A stretch of DNA of 64,000 nucleotides from positions 1 through 64,000 of the forward strand of contig NZ_CBCRXM010000005.1 of assembly GCF_965137005.1 (NCBI RefSeq), in the 5' to 3' direction. The translations under genes were made by a program, and so were the position numbers. The stretch's first letter is position 1; the number at the start of each line of letters is the position of its first letter. The stretch comes from Sphingomonas_O antarctica. GTDB taxonomy: Bacteria; Pseudomonadota; Alphaproteobacteria; Sphingomonadales; Sphingomonadaceae. Of this stretch, positions 26,120-36,629 are shown in pieces. Below the pieces are notes generated by a model. It did not search any database, was not told the origin of the DNA, and saw only the letters and a program-made list of their open reading frames with translations.

Positions 26120-28558
26120 TCAATCCTCGCGCATCGCTTCCTCAGCCAAGGCTTCCGCCTCGATCAGCAATTGGTCGTCGGCGAGACCGGTGGCCACCCG
26201 TTCGCGCCCGATCAGCGTGAGAACCGGAACGGCCAAGGGTGTGACACGCGGCAAATCGACATGCAGCATCGTGTCTGCCGCACGGTCGAGCAAATTGCCC
26301 AGACGTCCGATGTCGGTCATTCTTCCGCGCGCGTCATGCCATGCGGCTTTCATCAGCAAGTGGTCGGGCTCGTAGCGGCGCAGCACATCGTAGATCAGGT
26401 CGGTCGAAAACGTGACCTGCTTGCCCGTCTTGCGTTTGCCCGGATGCTGACGCTCGACCAGCCCGCCGATCACCGCAACCTCACGGAACGCGCGTTTGAG
26501 GAGATGCGAGCGTTCTACCCAATCGACGAACTCGGTGTCGAGGATGTCGGCCGAGAATAGCGACGCGGGGTCGGTGATCTTCTCCAACCCATAGGTTGCA
26601 ATGGCATAATCATTAGCGACGAAGCCGAGCGGTTTGAGCCCCAGCCGGTCCATCCTTTGCGTCACCAGCATGCCGAGCGATTGGTGCGCGTTCCAGCCTT
26701 CGAAGCTGTAGGCAACCATGTAATGCCGCCCCTCGCGCGGGAAGGTTTCGACGAGGAGTTGGCCGGGTCCGGGAAGTTGCGAACGGCGCGACTGGACTTC
26801 GAGCCATTCGCGAACATCGTCGGGGAAACGCGCCCATTCGCTTGGCGTATCGAGGAACGCGCGGACGCGTTCGGCCAAATTGGTGCTGAGCGGCATCCGC
26901 GCGCCGCCATAGGTCGGGATGCGCGCGGGGCGGGCGGTGGCGCGGACGATCAGATCTTCGGTGTCGATCTTTTCGACTTCGAGGCTCATGCCCGCGAAGA
27001 AGAACGTGTCCTTGTGGCTCAGCGTCGCAGCGAATGCTTCCTCGACCTTGCCCAGCTTTCGCCCATTCTTGAAACGGACATTGAGCATTGTCGCCTCGAC
27101 GATGATCCCGGCGTTGAGGCGGTGTTGCGTCACGAATTTGGGATGACTGACGCGCCACATCCCGTCCTGTTCGGTCAGCCGCTTGAAGCGTTCATACGCC
27201 TTGAGTGCATAACCGCCGGTAGCAATGTAATCGAGGACGTTGCGAAACGCCGTCGCATCCAGCCCCGAATAAGGCAGCGCGCCCTGCAGTTCGGCGAGCA
27301 TCGTCGCTTCCTCAAACGGCGCGGCGCAGGCGCAGGCCATGATGTGTTGCGCCAGAACGTCGAGCGCGCCAGGGCGGAAGATATCCTCATCCAGCGCGCC
27401 GGCTTCCACCGCATCCAACGCCGCGCGCGCCTCCAGATATTCGAACCGGTTGCCAGGGACGATGACCGCTTCCGAACTTTCGTCGAGCCGGTGATTGGCG
27501 CGACCGATCCGCTGGAGCAAACGCGACGACCCTTTGGGCGCGCCCATCTGGATCACACAATCGACGTCCCCCCAATCGACCCCGAGATCGAGGCTGGCGG
27601 TGGCGACGAGGCCGCGCAGGCGCCCGTCGGCCATCGCATTTTCGACCTTGCGTCGCGCCTCCAACGCCAGGCTGCCATGATGGATGCCGATCGGCAGTTG
27701 CAGGTCGTTCGCCTTCCACAAATCCTGAAAGATGAGCTCGGCAAGGCTGCGGGTGTTGCAGAACACCAAGGTCGTCTTATGCGTCTCGATCTCCGCCATC
27801 ACCTGCGCGGCGGCGTAACGCCCCGAATGTCCGGCCCAGGGGACACGATCCTGCGGCAACAGGATCGAGATGTCGGGCGGCGCGCCATTCTCGCCCAGCA
27901 CCAGGCGAACGCTGTCGATGTCGCCGTGCGGCGCGAGCCACGCGCGGTAGACGTCGGGGTCGGCGACGGTGGCCGACAGCGCGACGCGGCGCAGGCCGGG
28001 GGCGAGCGCTTCGAGCCGCGCCATGCACAAGGCGAGCAGGTCGCCGCGCTTGGTCGGCGCGAACGCGTGAACCTCGTCGATGATCAGCGTTTTCAGCCCC
28101 GCGAACATCATCAGGCTGTCGGGATAACTGAGCAGGATCGACAAGGACTCTGGCGTGGTCAGCAGGATGTTGGGCGGGCGTTCGCGCTGACGCTTGCGAC
28201 GGTCCGACGGCGTGTCCCCGGTGCGCGCTTCGACGGTTATGGGGAGGCCGGCGTCTTCGATCGGCGCAAGGAGGTTGCGGCGTACATCGACGGCGAGCGC
28301 CTTGAGTGGGGAAACGTAGAGCGTGTGAAGCCCGTCAAACCGATCGCCCTGAGCTTGTCGAAGGGTCAGTTCGGATAACGTCGGCAAGAACCCCGCCAGC
28401 GTCTTTCCCGCTCCCGTGGTGGCGACAAGCAATGCGCTTTCACCCGCCCGCGCGGCATCGAGCATTTCGAGCTGGTGGCGGCGCGGTGTCCAGCCCTTGC
28501 CTGCGAACCAGTCGGCAAGTGCTTGAGGCAGGTGGGAATCGGGCGCCATCTCTCCCAT
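26120..28558 (-). CDS. Ligase-associated DNA damage response DEXH-box helicase
   Basis: The 812-residue Lhr-like SF2 helicase has Walker A ATTGAGKTLAGFLP, DEVH in LIIDEVHAF, the SAT motif ALSATVADP, and motif VI LLQRIGRANHR. It has the C-terminal Lhr-core extension. It belongs to the four-gene ligase-associated repair set, with its exonuclease divergently transcribed from only 9 nt away. Residues RQAQGDRF near position 70 are encoded by a dispersed repeat. A second ATG at 28549 has a better-placed GGGAG. Confidence 0.92.
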   Translation of the reverse strand: MGEMAPDSHLPQALADWFAGKGWTPRRHQLEMLDAARAGESALLVATTGAGKTLAGFLPTLSELTLRQAQGDRFDGLHTLYVSPLKALAVDVRRNLLAPIEDAGLPITVEARTGDTPSDRRKRQRERPPNILLTTPESLSILLSYPDSLMMFAGLKTLIIDEVHAFAPTKRGDLLALCMARLEALAPGLRRVALSATVADPDVYRAWLAPHGDIDSVRLVLGENGAPPDISILLPQDRVPWAGHSGRYAAAQVMAEIETHKTTLVFCNTRSLAELIFQDLWKANDLQLPIGIHHGSLALEARRKVENAMADGRLRGLVATASLDLGVDWGDVDCVIQMGAPKGSSRLLQRIGRANHRLDESSEAVIVPGNRFEYLEARAALDAVEAGALDEDIFRPGALDVLAQHIMACACAAPFEEATMLAELQGALPYSGLDATAFRNVLDYIATGGYALKAYERFKRLTEQDGMWRVSHPKFVTQHRLNAGIIVEATMLNVRFKNGRKLGKVEEAFAATLSHKDTFFFAGMSLEVEKIDTEDLIVRATARPARIPTYGGARMPLSTNLAERVRAFLDTPSEWARFPDDVREWLEVQSRRSQLPGPGQLLVETFPREGRHYMVAYSFEGWNAHQSLGMLVTQRMDRLGLKPLGFVANDYAIATYGLEKITDPASLFSADILDTEFVDWVERSHLLKRAFREVAVIGGLVERQHPGKRKTGKQVTFSTDLIYDVLRRYEPDHLLMKAAWHDARGRMTDIGRLGNLLDRAADTMLHVDLPRVTPLAVPVLTLIGRERVATGLADDQLLIEAEALAEEAMRED
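28339..28371. repeat. Dispersed repeat inserted inside the DEXH helicase gene
   Basis: The sequence ccctgagcttgtcgaaggg is a widespread short repeat of sphingomonads and related bacteria, normally intergenic. Here it is in frame, contributing LRQAQGDRF between the N-terminal helix and the conserved GLHTLYVSPLKALA block. A related, larger inverted copy lies at 40277-40390. Confidence 0.65.
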
Positions 28559-28567
28559 ATGGGGGGC

Positions 28568-29569
28568 ATGCCCCGCTTAGGCCATTGGATCGAGCCGCAT
28601 CCGCACGGCATTTACATTCCGCCCGCCGATGCGTGGGTCGATCCATCGCGGCCGGTCGATCGTGCGCTGGTCACGCACGGCCATGCCGATCACGCGCGTG
28701 GTGGGCATGGCAAGGTCTGGGCGACGCCCGCCACGCTGGCGATCATGGACACGCGTTACGGGGAACAGGCCGATCCGTGCGCGGTCGACTATGGCGAGCC
28801 GCAACGGGTGGGGGAGGTCGATGTGACGTTCCTGCCCGCGGGGCATGTCCTCGGTTCGGCGCAGATCCTGCTCGAATATGCCGGTGAGCGCGTGATCGTA
28901 TCCGGCGATTACAAGCGTCGCAGCGACCCGACCTGCGTGCCGTTCAAGCCGACGCCGTGCGACATCTTCATCACCGAGGCGACGTTCGGCTTGCCGGTGT
29001 TTCGTCATCCCGAAGTCACCGACGAACTCGACAAGGCGTTGCTGGCACTGCGTGAGGAGCCGGAACGCTGTGTGCTGATCGGGGCCTATGCGCTTGGCAA
29101 GGCGCAACGGCTGATCGCCGAGTTGCGTGCGATGGGGCATGCCGATCCGATCTACATTCACGGCGCGATGCAGCGGCTGTGCGATTTATACCAAACATTC
29201 GGCGTCGATCTCGGCGAGCTAAGACCCGCGACGGGCGCGACCAAAGCGGAGATGGCAGGCCACATCATCGTCGCGCCGCCATCCGCGCTGCAGGACCGCT
29301 GGACGCGCCGCTTGCCCGATCCGATTACCGCGATGGCATCAGGCTGGATGCGTGTCCGCCAGCGCGCGGTGCAAAAGGGCGTCGAGCTACCGCTGATCGT
29401 CAGCGACCATGCCGATTGGGACGAACTGACCGCGACGATCGAGGAATTGCGACCTAAGGAAGTGTGGGTCACGCACGGTCGTGAGGACGCATTGATCCAC
29501 TGGTGCCAGCTGCGCCAGATCAAGGCGCGGGCGCTGGATCTGCTCGGGTTCGACGACGAGGACGACTGA
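28568..29569 (+). CDS. Ligase-associated DNA damage response exonuclease (MBL fold)
   Basis: The 333-residue beta-CASP metallo-beta-lactamase has the zinc motif THGHADHARGG, then AGHVLGSAQILL, SGDYKRR and a C-terminal SDHADWDEL. It is the exonuclease of the ligase-associated repair set. The start ATG lies 10 nt from the first codon of the divergent DEXH helicase, so each gene's ribosome site lies in the other gene's start region. No ATP-dependent ligase gene follows; a strong terminator comes right after the stop. Confidence 0.9.
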   Translation: MPRLGHWIEPHPHGIYIPPADAWVDPSRPVDRALVTHGHADHARGGHGKVWATPATLAIMDTRYGEQADPCAVDYGEPQRVGEVDVTFLPAGHVLGSAQILLEYAGERVIVSGDYKRRSDPTCVPFKPTPCDIFITEATFGLPVFRHPEVTDELDKALLALREEPERCVLIGAYALGKAQRLIAELRAMGHADPIYIHGAMQRLCDLYQTFGVDLGELRPATGATKAEMAGHIIVAPPSALQDRWTRRLPDPITAMASGWMRVRQRAVQKGVELPLIVSDHADWDELTATIEELRPKEVWVTHGREDALIHWCQLRQIKARALDLLGFDDEDD

Positions 29570-29577
29570 CATGAAAA

Positions 29578-29605
29578 AGGGCTCGTCAGTTTCCTGACGA
29601 GCCCT
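29578..29605. terminator. Bidirectional hairpin terminator
   Basis: A perfect 12-bp stem (agggctcgtcag, loop tttc, ctgacgagccct) lies between the convergent exonuclease and secreted protease genes. It is preceded by an A-run and followed by a T-rich stretch, so it can work in both directions. Confidence 0.85.
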
Positions 29606-29624
29606 TCAATTCACGCAGAAACGC

Positions 29625-30818
29625 TTAGGCGAAGCTGACAGTCGTCCGGCGGCGGCGCGCCGCGCCGCCGAGCAAGCCGAACCCGCCGAGCATCAGCGCC
29701 CATTCCGCCGGTTCGGGCAGATTGGTGACCGAGTTGATGTAGTTCGCGTTGAACTGCACCGGAGCGAAGCCGTTCAGCTCCCCGAACGTGTCGTTCAGCT
29801 TGTTGTCGATATCACCGCTATAGGGCTGCAGCCCAAAGGTCAGCCCGTAGGACGTCACCGACGAGATTTTGCCGTTCAAAAATTGCGGGCCACCCGAATC
29901 GCCGCCCGCGCTGCTGACTTCGCTCGCGCCGCGACCGGTGTTGCAATATTTCGGGCTCGCGGGGCCGCCAAAACCTTGCGTGACGAGCAAACAGGTCGAG
30001 TCGTTCTGAGCCAAGCCGTTGTCGAAATCCGAGATGTACGAGTGAGCAGTCTCACCCGTCGTGCCGCCGAAAAACGAGGCGTCGAGAACGCCCTGGAAGA
30101 CCGAATCGCCCAGCCGGGTGTCGTAACGGTTATCGCCCTGACGCAGACGGCCCGTGCCGAGGTTCACGCCTACGCTGCCGCCCTGATCCGAACGACCACC
30201 ATAACCCGCGATGTTGTAGTTGGCACCGACCAAATTGCTTGTCGTGTCGAGCCGGTAGCCGGTCGCAAAGGCGGGAGCGGCCTGCGCCAGCGTCACGATC
30301 GCGATGTCATGCGAATCGATGACGTCGCCGGTGTACAGCGGATTGACGCTGAATGCCGCGACGTTGATGCGAACGGCCCCTGCAGCAGGCGTGCCGGTCG
30401 TGCCGATGACGGCTTCGGGATCGGTGCCGCCGTAAAAGGTCGCCGTCGCCGAGATCGGCGTGATCGCGCCGTGGCCGCTGCTGACGCAGTGGCCGGCGGT
30501 GAGAACGTGGATACGGTCAGCGAGCAGCGAGCCCGAACAGATGAATTTACCAGCTGCACCTTCGTCGAGGATGAGCGCGACCACACCGCTATATTTGCTG
30601 TTGTCATAGCCCGGAACTGGCGAGTGAGCCCAATAGATCGGGTTGCCCATCATGCCCGGCGGTGTCGGCGGAGCCTGAGTCGCGGTCGAGGTCTGACCGA
30701 TGATGTTGTTCTGCGCGGTCCAGGTCAGGCCGTTGGACGTGCCGGAAACCGTCTTGGCCCCCGCGGCGCTCGAAATAACGAGCGCGACGGCCGTTGCCGC
30801 CAAAACATTCATTTTCAT
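29625..30818 (-). CDS. Secreted trypsin-like serine protease with PEPxxWA sorting tail
   Basis: The 397-residue protein has a signal peptide (NVLAATAVALVISSAAGA) and an S1-type catalytic triad: His in LTAGHC, Asp in SHDIAIV and Ser in GGDSGGP. The C-terminus LPEPAEWALMLGGFGLLG followed by a basic RRRR cluster is a PEPxxWA-CTERM tail, known to be the target of exosortase-type processing. The substrate is unknown. The start at 30818 has GGGGAT upstream. No exosortase gene is in the window. Confidence 0.88.
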   Translation of the reverse strand: MKMNVLAATAVALVISSAAGAKTVSGTSNGLTWTAQNNIIGQTSTATQAPPTPPGMMGNPIYWAHSPVPGYDNSKYSGVVALILDEGAAGKFICSGSLLADRIHVLTAGHCVSSGHGAITPISATATFYGGTDPEAVIGTTGTPAAGAVRINVAAFSVNPLYTGDVIDSHDIAIVTLAQAAPAFATGYRLDTTSNLVGANYNIAGYGGRSDQGGSVGVNLGTGRLRQGDNRYDTRLGDSVFQGVLDASFFGGTTGETAHSYISDFDNGLAQNDSTCLLVTQGFGGPASPKYCNTGRGASEVSSAGGDSGGPQFLNGKISSVTSYGLTFGLQPYSGDIDNKLNDTFGELNGFAPVQFNANYINSVTNLPEPAEWALMLGGFGLLGGAARRRRTTVSFA

Positions 30819-30947
30819 ATCAATCCCCAAACCCCTGGCCGGCCCCACCGCCGACTAATCTTGGAAGTGTGCTTATTCGTTAATCTCTCGTCAACCAAAA
30901 AATCGCGGATCGAAAACGCTTCGTGGTGGGACAGTTTGCCTTGGCGA

Positions 30948-33620
<2,673 letters not shown>

Positions 33621-33728
33621 GATGCGAATTCCCCGATTGTGCGTGTGCAAAATGCCTTAGCAAGCGACGCGGATGGGGCAAGGGCGGGCATCGGGACGTC
33701 AGCTATTGGTGGGAAGCCGACGAGCCGA

Positions 33729-34703
33729 TTAGCGGGTTCTGGACGGACGATTGTCCGTTGAGATTATGGTCAGTCGCTTGCCCGTGCCAGAGCTGTTTAG
33801 AGTATCCCGCGTTACCAGTAGCGTTGCTCCCGGCGTAAGAATGCCGTCCAGTAAAAGGCGGAATTGCTCCGGCACACGAGCCCTTGCTCGCTCATCCGCT
33901 GTCATGCTTTGTGACGCGATGCCGTGCGGACCGGGCAAGGTCAGCCGCAGCCAATTATACCCGTGCGGGCCGATGCTGCTCAGTGTGAACGCGGCCGTTT
34001 CGATTACGGCTCCGTCTATTCCCAGATCACTTGCTCCGATCAGGATGCCATTTCGCAACACCACGATCCTGCGATCCCTTCCACTAACCACGATCGACAC
34101 CGGGCCGGTCGGCGAAAGCTGCGGTTGCCACCAATACGCTGCGTTGGGCGTACTCGAACCTTTTGGATTGGCGGACAACAGTGTGGGGGTTGGGGCAATC
34201 TCGGGGACAGTAGCATTTTGAGTGACAACGACTGTCACGCCAGTTGTGGTCGCAGCGTAGAGCAATTTTGCGAAAGCAAGCGGCAAGCGGATGCAACCGT
34301 GCGAGGCAGGATAGCCCGGTAGCGGGCCGGCGTGGAGCGCAATGCCGTCCCAAGTCAGCCGTTGCATGAAGGGCATTGGGGCGTCGCTGTAGAGGTTCGA
34401 TTTGTGTTCGACCGCTTTCTGCAAGATCGTAAAAATGCCCGTGGGCGTCAGATGCCCCTTCTTCCCGGTAGAAACCGTGGAGACGCCGATCGGAACGCCA
34501 TTGCGATAGGCGTAAGCACGCTGTGTAGCGACGCTAACGATTACCGTGACAGGACCTTCGGGAGCGATGTCGGGCGCCCAAAGATATTGGCCCGGCTTGA
34601 GCTGCTCGATGACGCCATCCGCGATCGCAGGCGGATCAACCTGCGGCGGTACCCCGGCAGCGACGAGGACCAACGCAAGAGCCAGAAGTGATAGTTTGAA
34701 CAC
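33729..34703 (-). CDS. L,D-transpeptidase family protein with a degenerate second module
   Basis: The 324-residue protein has a signal peptide (SLLALALVLVAAGVPP) and a YkuD catalytic domain (residues 50-160) with HAGPLPGYPASHGCIRLP containing the active-site His and Cys. The family makes 3-3 peptidoglycan cross-links or attaches lipoproteins. A second module (residues 190-310) repeats the opening pattern (LSPTGPVSIVVS... like APEGPVTVIVS) but has no Cys. It starts with GTG. The start is preceded by the GAGAGAC/GCTCCCGC element shared with two other genes nearby. Confidence 0.87.
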   Translation of the reverse strand: MFKLSLLALALVLVAAGVPPQVDPPAIADGVIEQLKPGQYLWAPDIAPEGPVTVIVSVATQRAYAYRNGVPIGVSTVSTGKKGHLTPTGIFTILQKAVEHKSNLYSDAPMPFMQRLTWDGIALHAGPLPGYPASHGCIRLPLAFAKLLYAATTTGVTVVVTQNATVPEIAPTPTLLSANPKGSSTPNAAYWWQPQLSPTGPVSIVVSGRDRRIVVLRNGILIGASDLGIDGAVIETAAFTLSSIGPHGYNWLRLTLPGPHGIASQSMTADERARARVPEQFRLLLDGILTPGATLLVTRDTLNSSGTGKRLTIISTDNRPSRTR

Positions 34704-34716
34704 ATCGGGTCCCTTC

Positions 34717-34740
34717 GCGGGAGCACAACGTGTCTCTCAG
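34717..34740 (-). promoter_or_regulatory. Shared 5'-UTR element, copy 1 (upstream of L,D-transpeptidase)
   Basis: On the minus strand the element reads ctgagagacacgttgtgctcccgc and ends 14 nt before the GTG start codon. It is the same element as copies 2 and 3. The CUCCC part can pair with the GGGA of the following ribosome site (aaggga). A TTGACA-like box lies about 4 nt upstream of it. Confidence 0.6.
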
Positions 34741-34876
34741 TCGCTGTCAAAATGGTCAGCGATAGGGCTGCCTACTCGGCTTCGACTGCAAAAGCGATTG
34801 GCGGCAGCGTTAGGCCGTTACAACATAGCGTGTTATTGCAGACACATCACCTGAATTGCCCGCAAGCATCCCGTGA

Positions 34877-34900
34877 CCGAGAGACGTTTTGCGCTCCCGC
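34877..34900 (+). promoter_or_regulatory. Shared 5'-UTR element, copy 2 (upstream of acetyltransferase)
   Basis: The element reads ccgagagacgttttgcgctcccgc and ends 21 nt before the ATG at 34922. GCTCCC (34893-34898) is exactly complementary to the ribosome site GGGAGC at 34910-34915, so the mRNA could fold to hide it. Flanking gcaagc and gcttgc form an outer stem. Confidence 0.6.
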
Positions 34901-34921
34901 TTGCTTACAGGGAGCAAAGGC

Positions 34922-35491
34922 ATGACCGCCGACTACAGCGTAATTGAGGGCAGATTGGATGGGCCCTCGGCCCCGTATTCCCACACCAGGCTGAAAACCC
35001 GCACCGGCTTCGAGTTTTACGTCAGGTCGGCTTGCCCGGCTGATGCTGAGGACTTGGGAGAACTGTTGGCAAACATCAGCGACGAAGACCGGCGGTTCAG
35101 GTTTCTCACCGCCGTGAGGAACATTCCGCCTCAAACGCTTTCACGCATGACAGCCGTCGATCACGAAAACACCGAAGATTTCTTTGCCTTTCACGATGGC
35201 ATGATGATCGCGACGGCGATGATCGCGACCGCGACCAAGGGGTTAGATGCCGACCGATCTCGTGCGGAAGTCGCAATTGCGATCCACAACAAATTTAGAG
35301 GGAAGGGTATCGGCTGGGTAATGCTCGAACACGCCGTCGCCTGGGCGAAGGCAAAGGGCATCGCAGTAGTCGAGTCGATCGAGAGCTATGACAATCATGA
35401 TGCGATCCAGCTTCAGCGGGAGATGGGGTTCTCTTCCCGTCCCTATCCCGGCGACGCCTCACTCGTGGTTATCGAAAAGCAGCTTGGATGA
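34922..35491 (+). CDS. GNAT family N-acetyltransferase
   Basis: The 189-residue protein has a GNAT domain: acceptor half with FYVRSACPADAEDLGELL, then AEVAIAIHNKFRGKGIGWVMLEHAV carrying the acetyl-CoA loop (RGKGIG), and a C-terminal NHDAIQLQREMGF. The N-terminal 40 residues are an extension. The substrate is unknown. The ATG at 34922 has GGGAGC 6 nt upstream; that site is the one potentially masked by copy 2 of the shared element. Confidence 0.86.
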   Translation: MTADYSVIEGRLDGPSAPYSHTRLKTRTGFEFYVRSACPADAEDLGELLANISDEDRRFRFLTAVRNIPPQTLSRMTAVDHENTEDFFAFHDGMMIATAMIATATKGLDADRSRAEVAIAIHNKFRGKGIGWVMLEHAVAWAKAKGIAVVESIESYDNHDAIQLQREMGFSSRPYPGDASLVVIEKQLG

Positions 35492-35542
35492 GCGCCTCAA
35501 AGAGAGTTCACCAAGAGAGCACGAACCTCCGCTATTGGGGCG

Positions 35543-35690
35543 TTAGCGGACACTCCGGAGACCCTCTCCGCGGCATTGGTTGGAGCAATATTTCACCTAG
35601 TCCCAGTCGCGTTGCCAGTTCTTGCGCCAGGCGAACGGACGCTGGCGTGCGATGCAAATCTTGATCGGCCAAGGCTATTTGCTTGGCCGT
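35543..35690 (-). pseudogene. Decayed copy of a DUF2256 gene
   Basis: Translated on the minus strand, the sequence gives ICIARQRPFAWRKNWQRDWD, then a TAG in place of the Gln codon, then VKYCSNQCRGEG. It aligns with the intact DUF2256 gene at 38495-38644. The first zinc-ligand pair is also broken (Cys to Arg). No start codon is clear. It lies in a 378-nt gap (35492-35869) between the acetyltransferase and the PEPxxWA protein, which otherwise holds nothing recognisable. Confidence 0.75.
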
Positions 35691-35869
35691 CCGCTGCCCG
35701 CCGCGGCGCTCCGCAGCCTGCTGGCGCAATAACGGCGGTCGTCGATCTCCATGTGGGTCAAAATGGTTCATATCGAGACGATGGGTCGCGCAATGCGGCC
35801 GAGCGGCCCATGTTCGAATCGATTTGAACGTGTTAAGCCCTTGGCAAGAAGGTTTTTAGGGGTGTTTCG

Positions 35870-36511
35870 ATGAAACTTGGCGTGTTTTTCCTGGCTGCCG
35901 TGATCGCAACCCCTGCCGCTGCGGTCACATACGATCCGCATGCCGATTTCTCGACCGCGGCCAATCCGAACGGTGCTTATAGCTATGGCTATGAGACCAG
36001 TCTGGGCGGGGCGTTGACGCTGTTCACCAACGGCGGCGCGGCGAACGGCCAGTCGCAGACCTGGACCTCGCCTGCGGTCGATCAGTATCTGGGCGTCTAC
36101 AACCCGGCGACGTCGATCCTGCAGCATCCGGGGCAGTCGGGACAATATTCGATCCTGCGCATCACGCTGGGCGCGGGCAGCACGTACACCATCAATGGCG
36201 GCTACGGTAACGGCGACAATGCCAGCACCGACGTGCACGTTCTCGCCAACGGGGCGTCGCTGTTCAGCGGCGCGATCAACGGTGGCGGTTCGTCTTCGAA
36301 CTTCAGCCTGAAGCAGTATTTCGCCGCCGGCACGACGATCGATTTCGCGGTCGGCAATGGCGGCAACGGCTATAATAACGACAGCACGCTGCTCAGCGCC
36401 TCGGTGGCGTCGGTTCCCGAGCCGGCGAGCTGGGCGATGATGCTGGGCGGGTTCGGCCTGATCGGCGCCGCGACGCGCCGTCGCGTTCGGGCGGTGGCAA
36501 CCTACGCCTGA
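35870..36511 (+). CDS. Secreted PEPxxWA-CTERM protein
   Basis: The 213-residue protein has a signal peptide (KLGVFFLAAVIATPAAA) and a low-complexity Gly/Asn/Ser-rich middle without catalytic motifs. The C-terminus has PEPASWAMMLGGFGLIGA and a basic RRRVR tail, a typical PEPxxWA-CTERM sorting signal. It is likely a surface or secreted extracellular matrix protein. The gene is monocistronic with a strong terminator after it. Confidence 0.85.
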   Translation: MKLGVFFLAAVIATPAAAVTYDPHADFSTAANPNGAYSYGYETSLGGALTLFTNGGAANGQSQTWTSPAVDQYLGVYNPATSILQHPGQSGQYSILRITLGAGSTYTINGGYGNGDNASTDVHVLANGASLFSGAINGGGSSSNFSLKQYFAAGTTIDFAVGNGGNGYNNDSTLLSASVASVPEPASWAMMLGGFGLIGAATRRRVRAVATYA

Positions 36512-36532
36512 GCATTCCCTATTCTGACCGAA

Positions 36533-36566
36533 AGGCGTCGCCGGTTGGTTCCGGCGGCGCCTTTTT
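36533..36566 (+). terminator. Rho-independent terminator after the PEPxxWA gene
   Basis: A 12-bp stem (aggcgtcgccgg, loop ttggtt, ccggcggcgcct with one mismatch) is followed directly by a T-run. It lies 22 nt after the stop codon. Confidence 0.85.
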
Positions 36567-36629
36567 CATGTCGGGCGTCGAGCAACCCTCGTGCGAAGGA
36601 TCGAGTGTCGCCGTCGACGGGTGCGGTGC

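Noticed and set aside
35576..35827. 83-residue plus-strand ORF over the decayed DUF2256 copy
   Set aside because: The same region translated on the minus strand aligns with an intact gene including codon-level conservation, so the plus frame is a shadow.
36533..36566. GGAAC on the minus strand as a stress promoter
   Set aside because: It is the loop and stem of the terminator behind the PEPxxWA gene, and it points into that gene's end.
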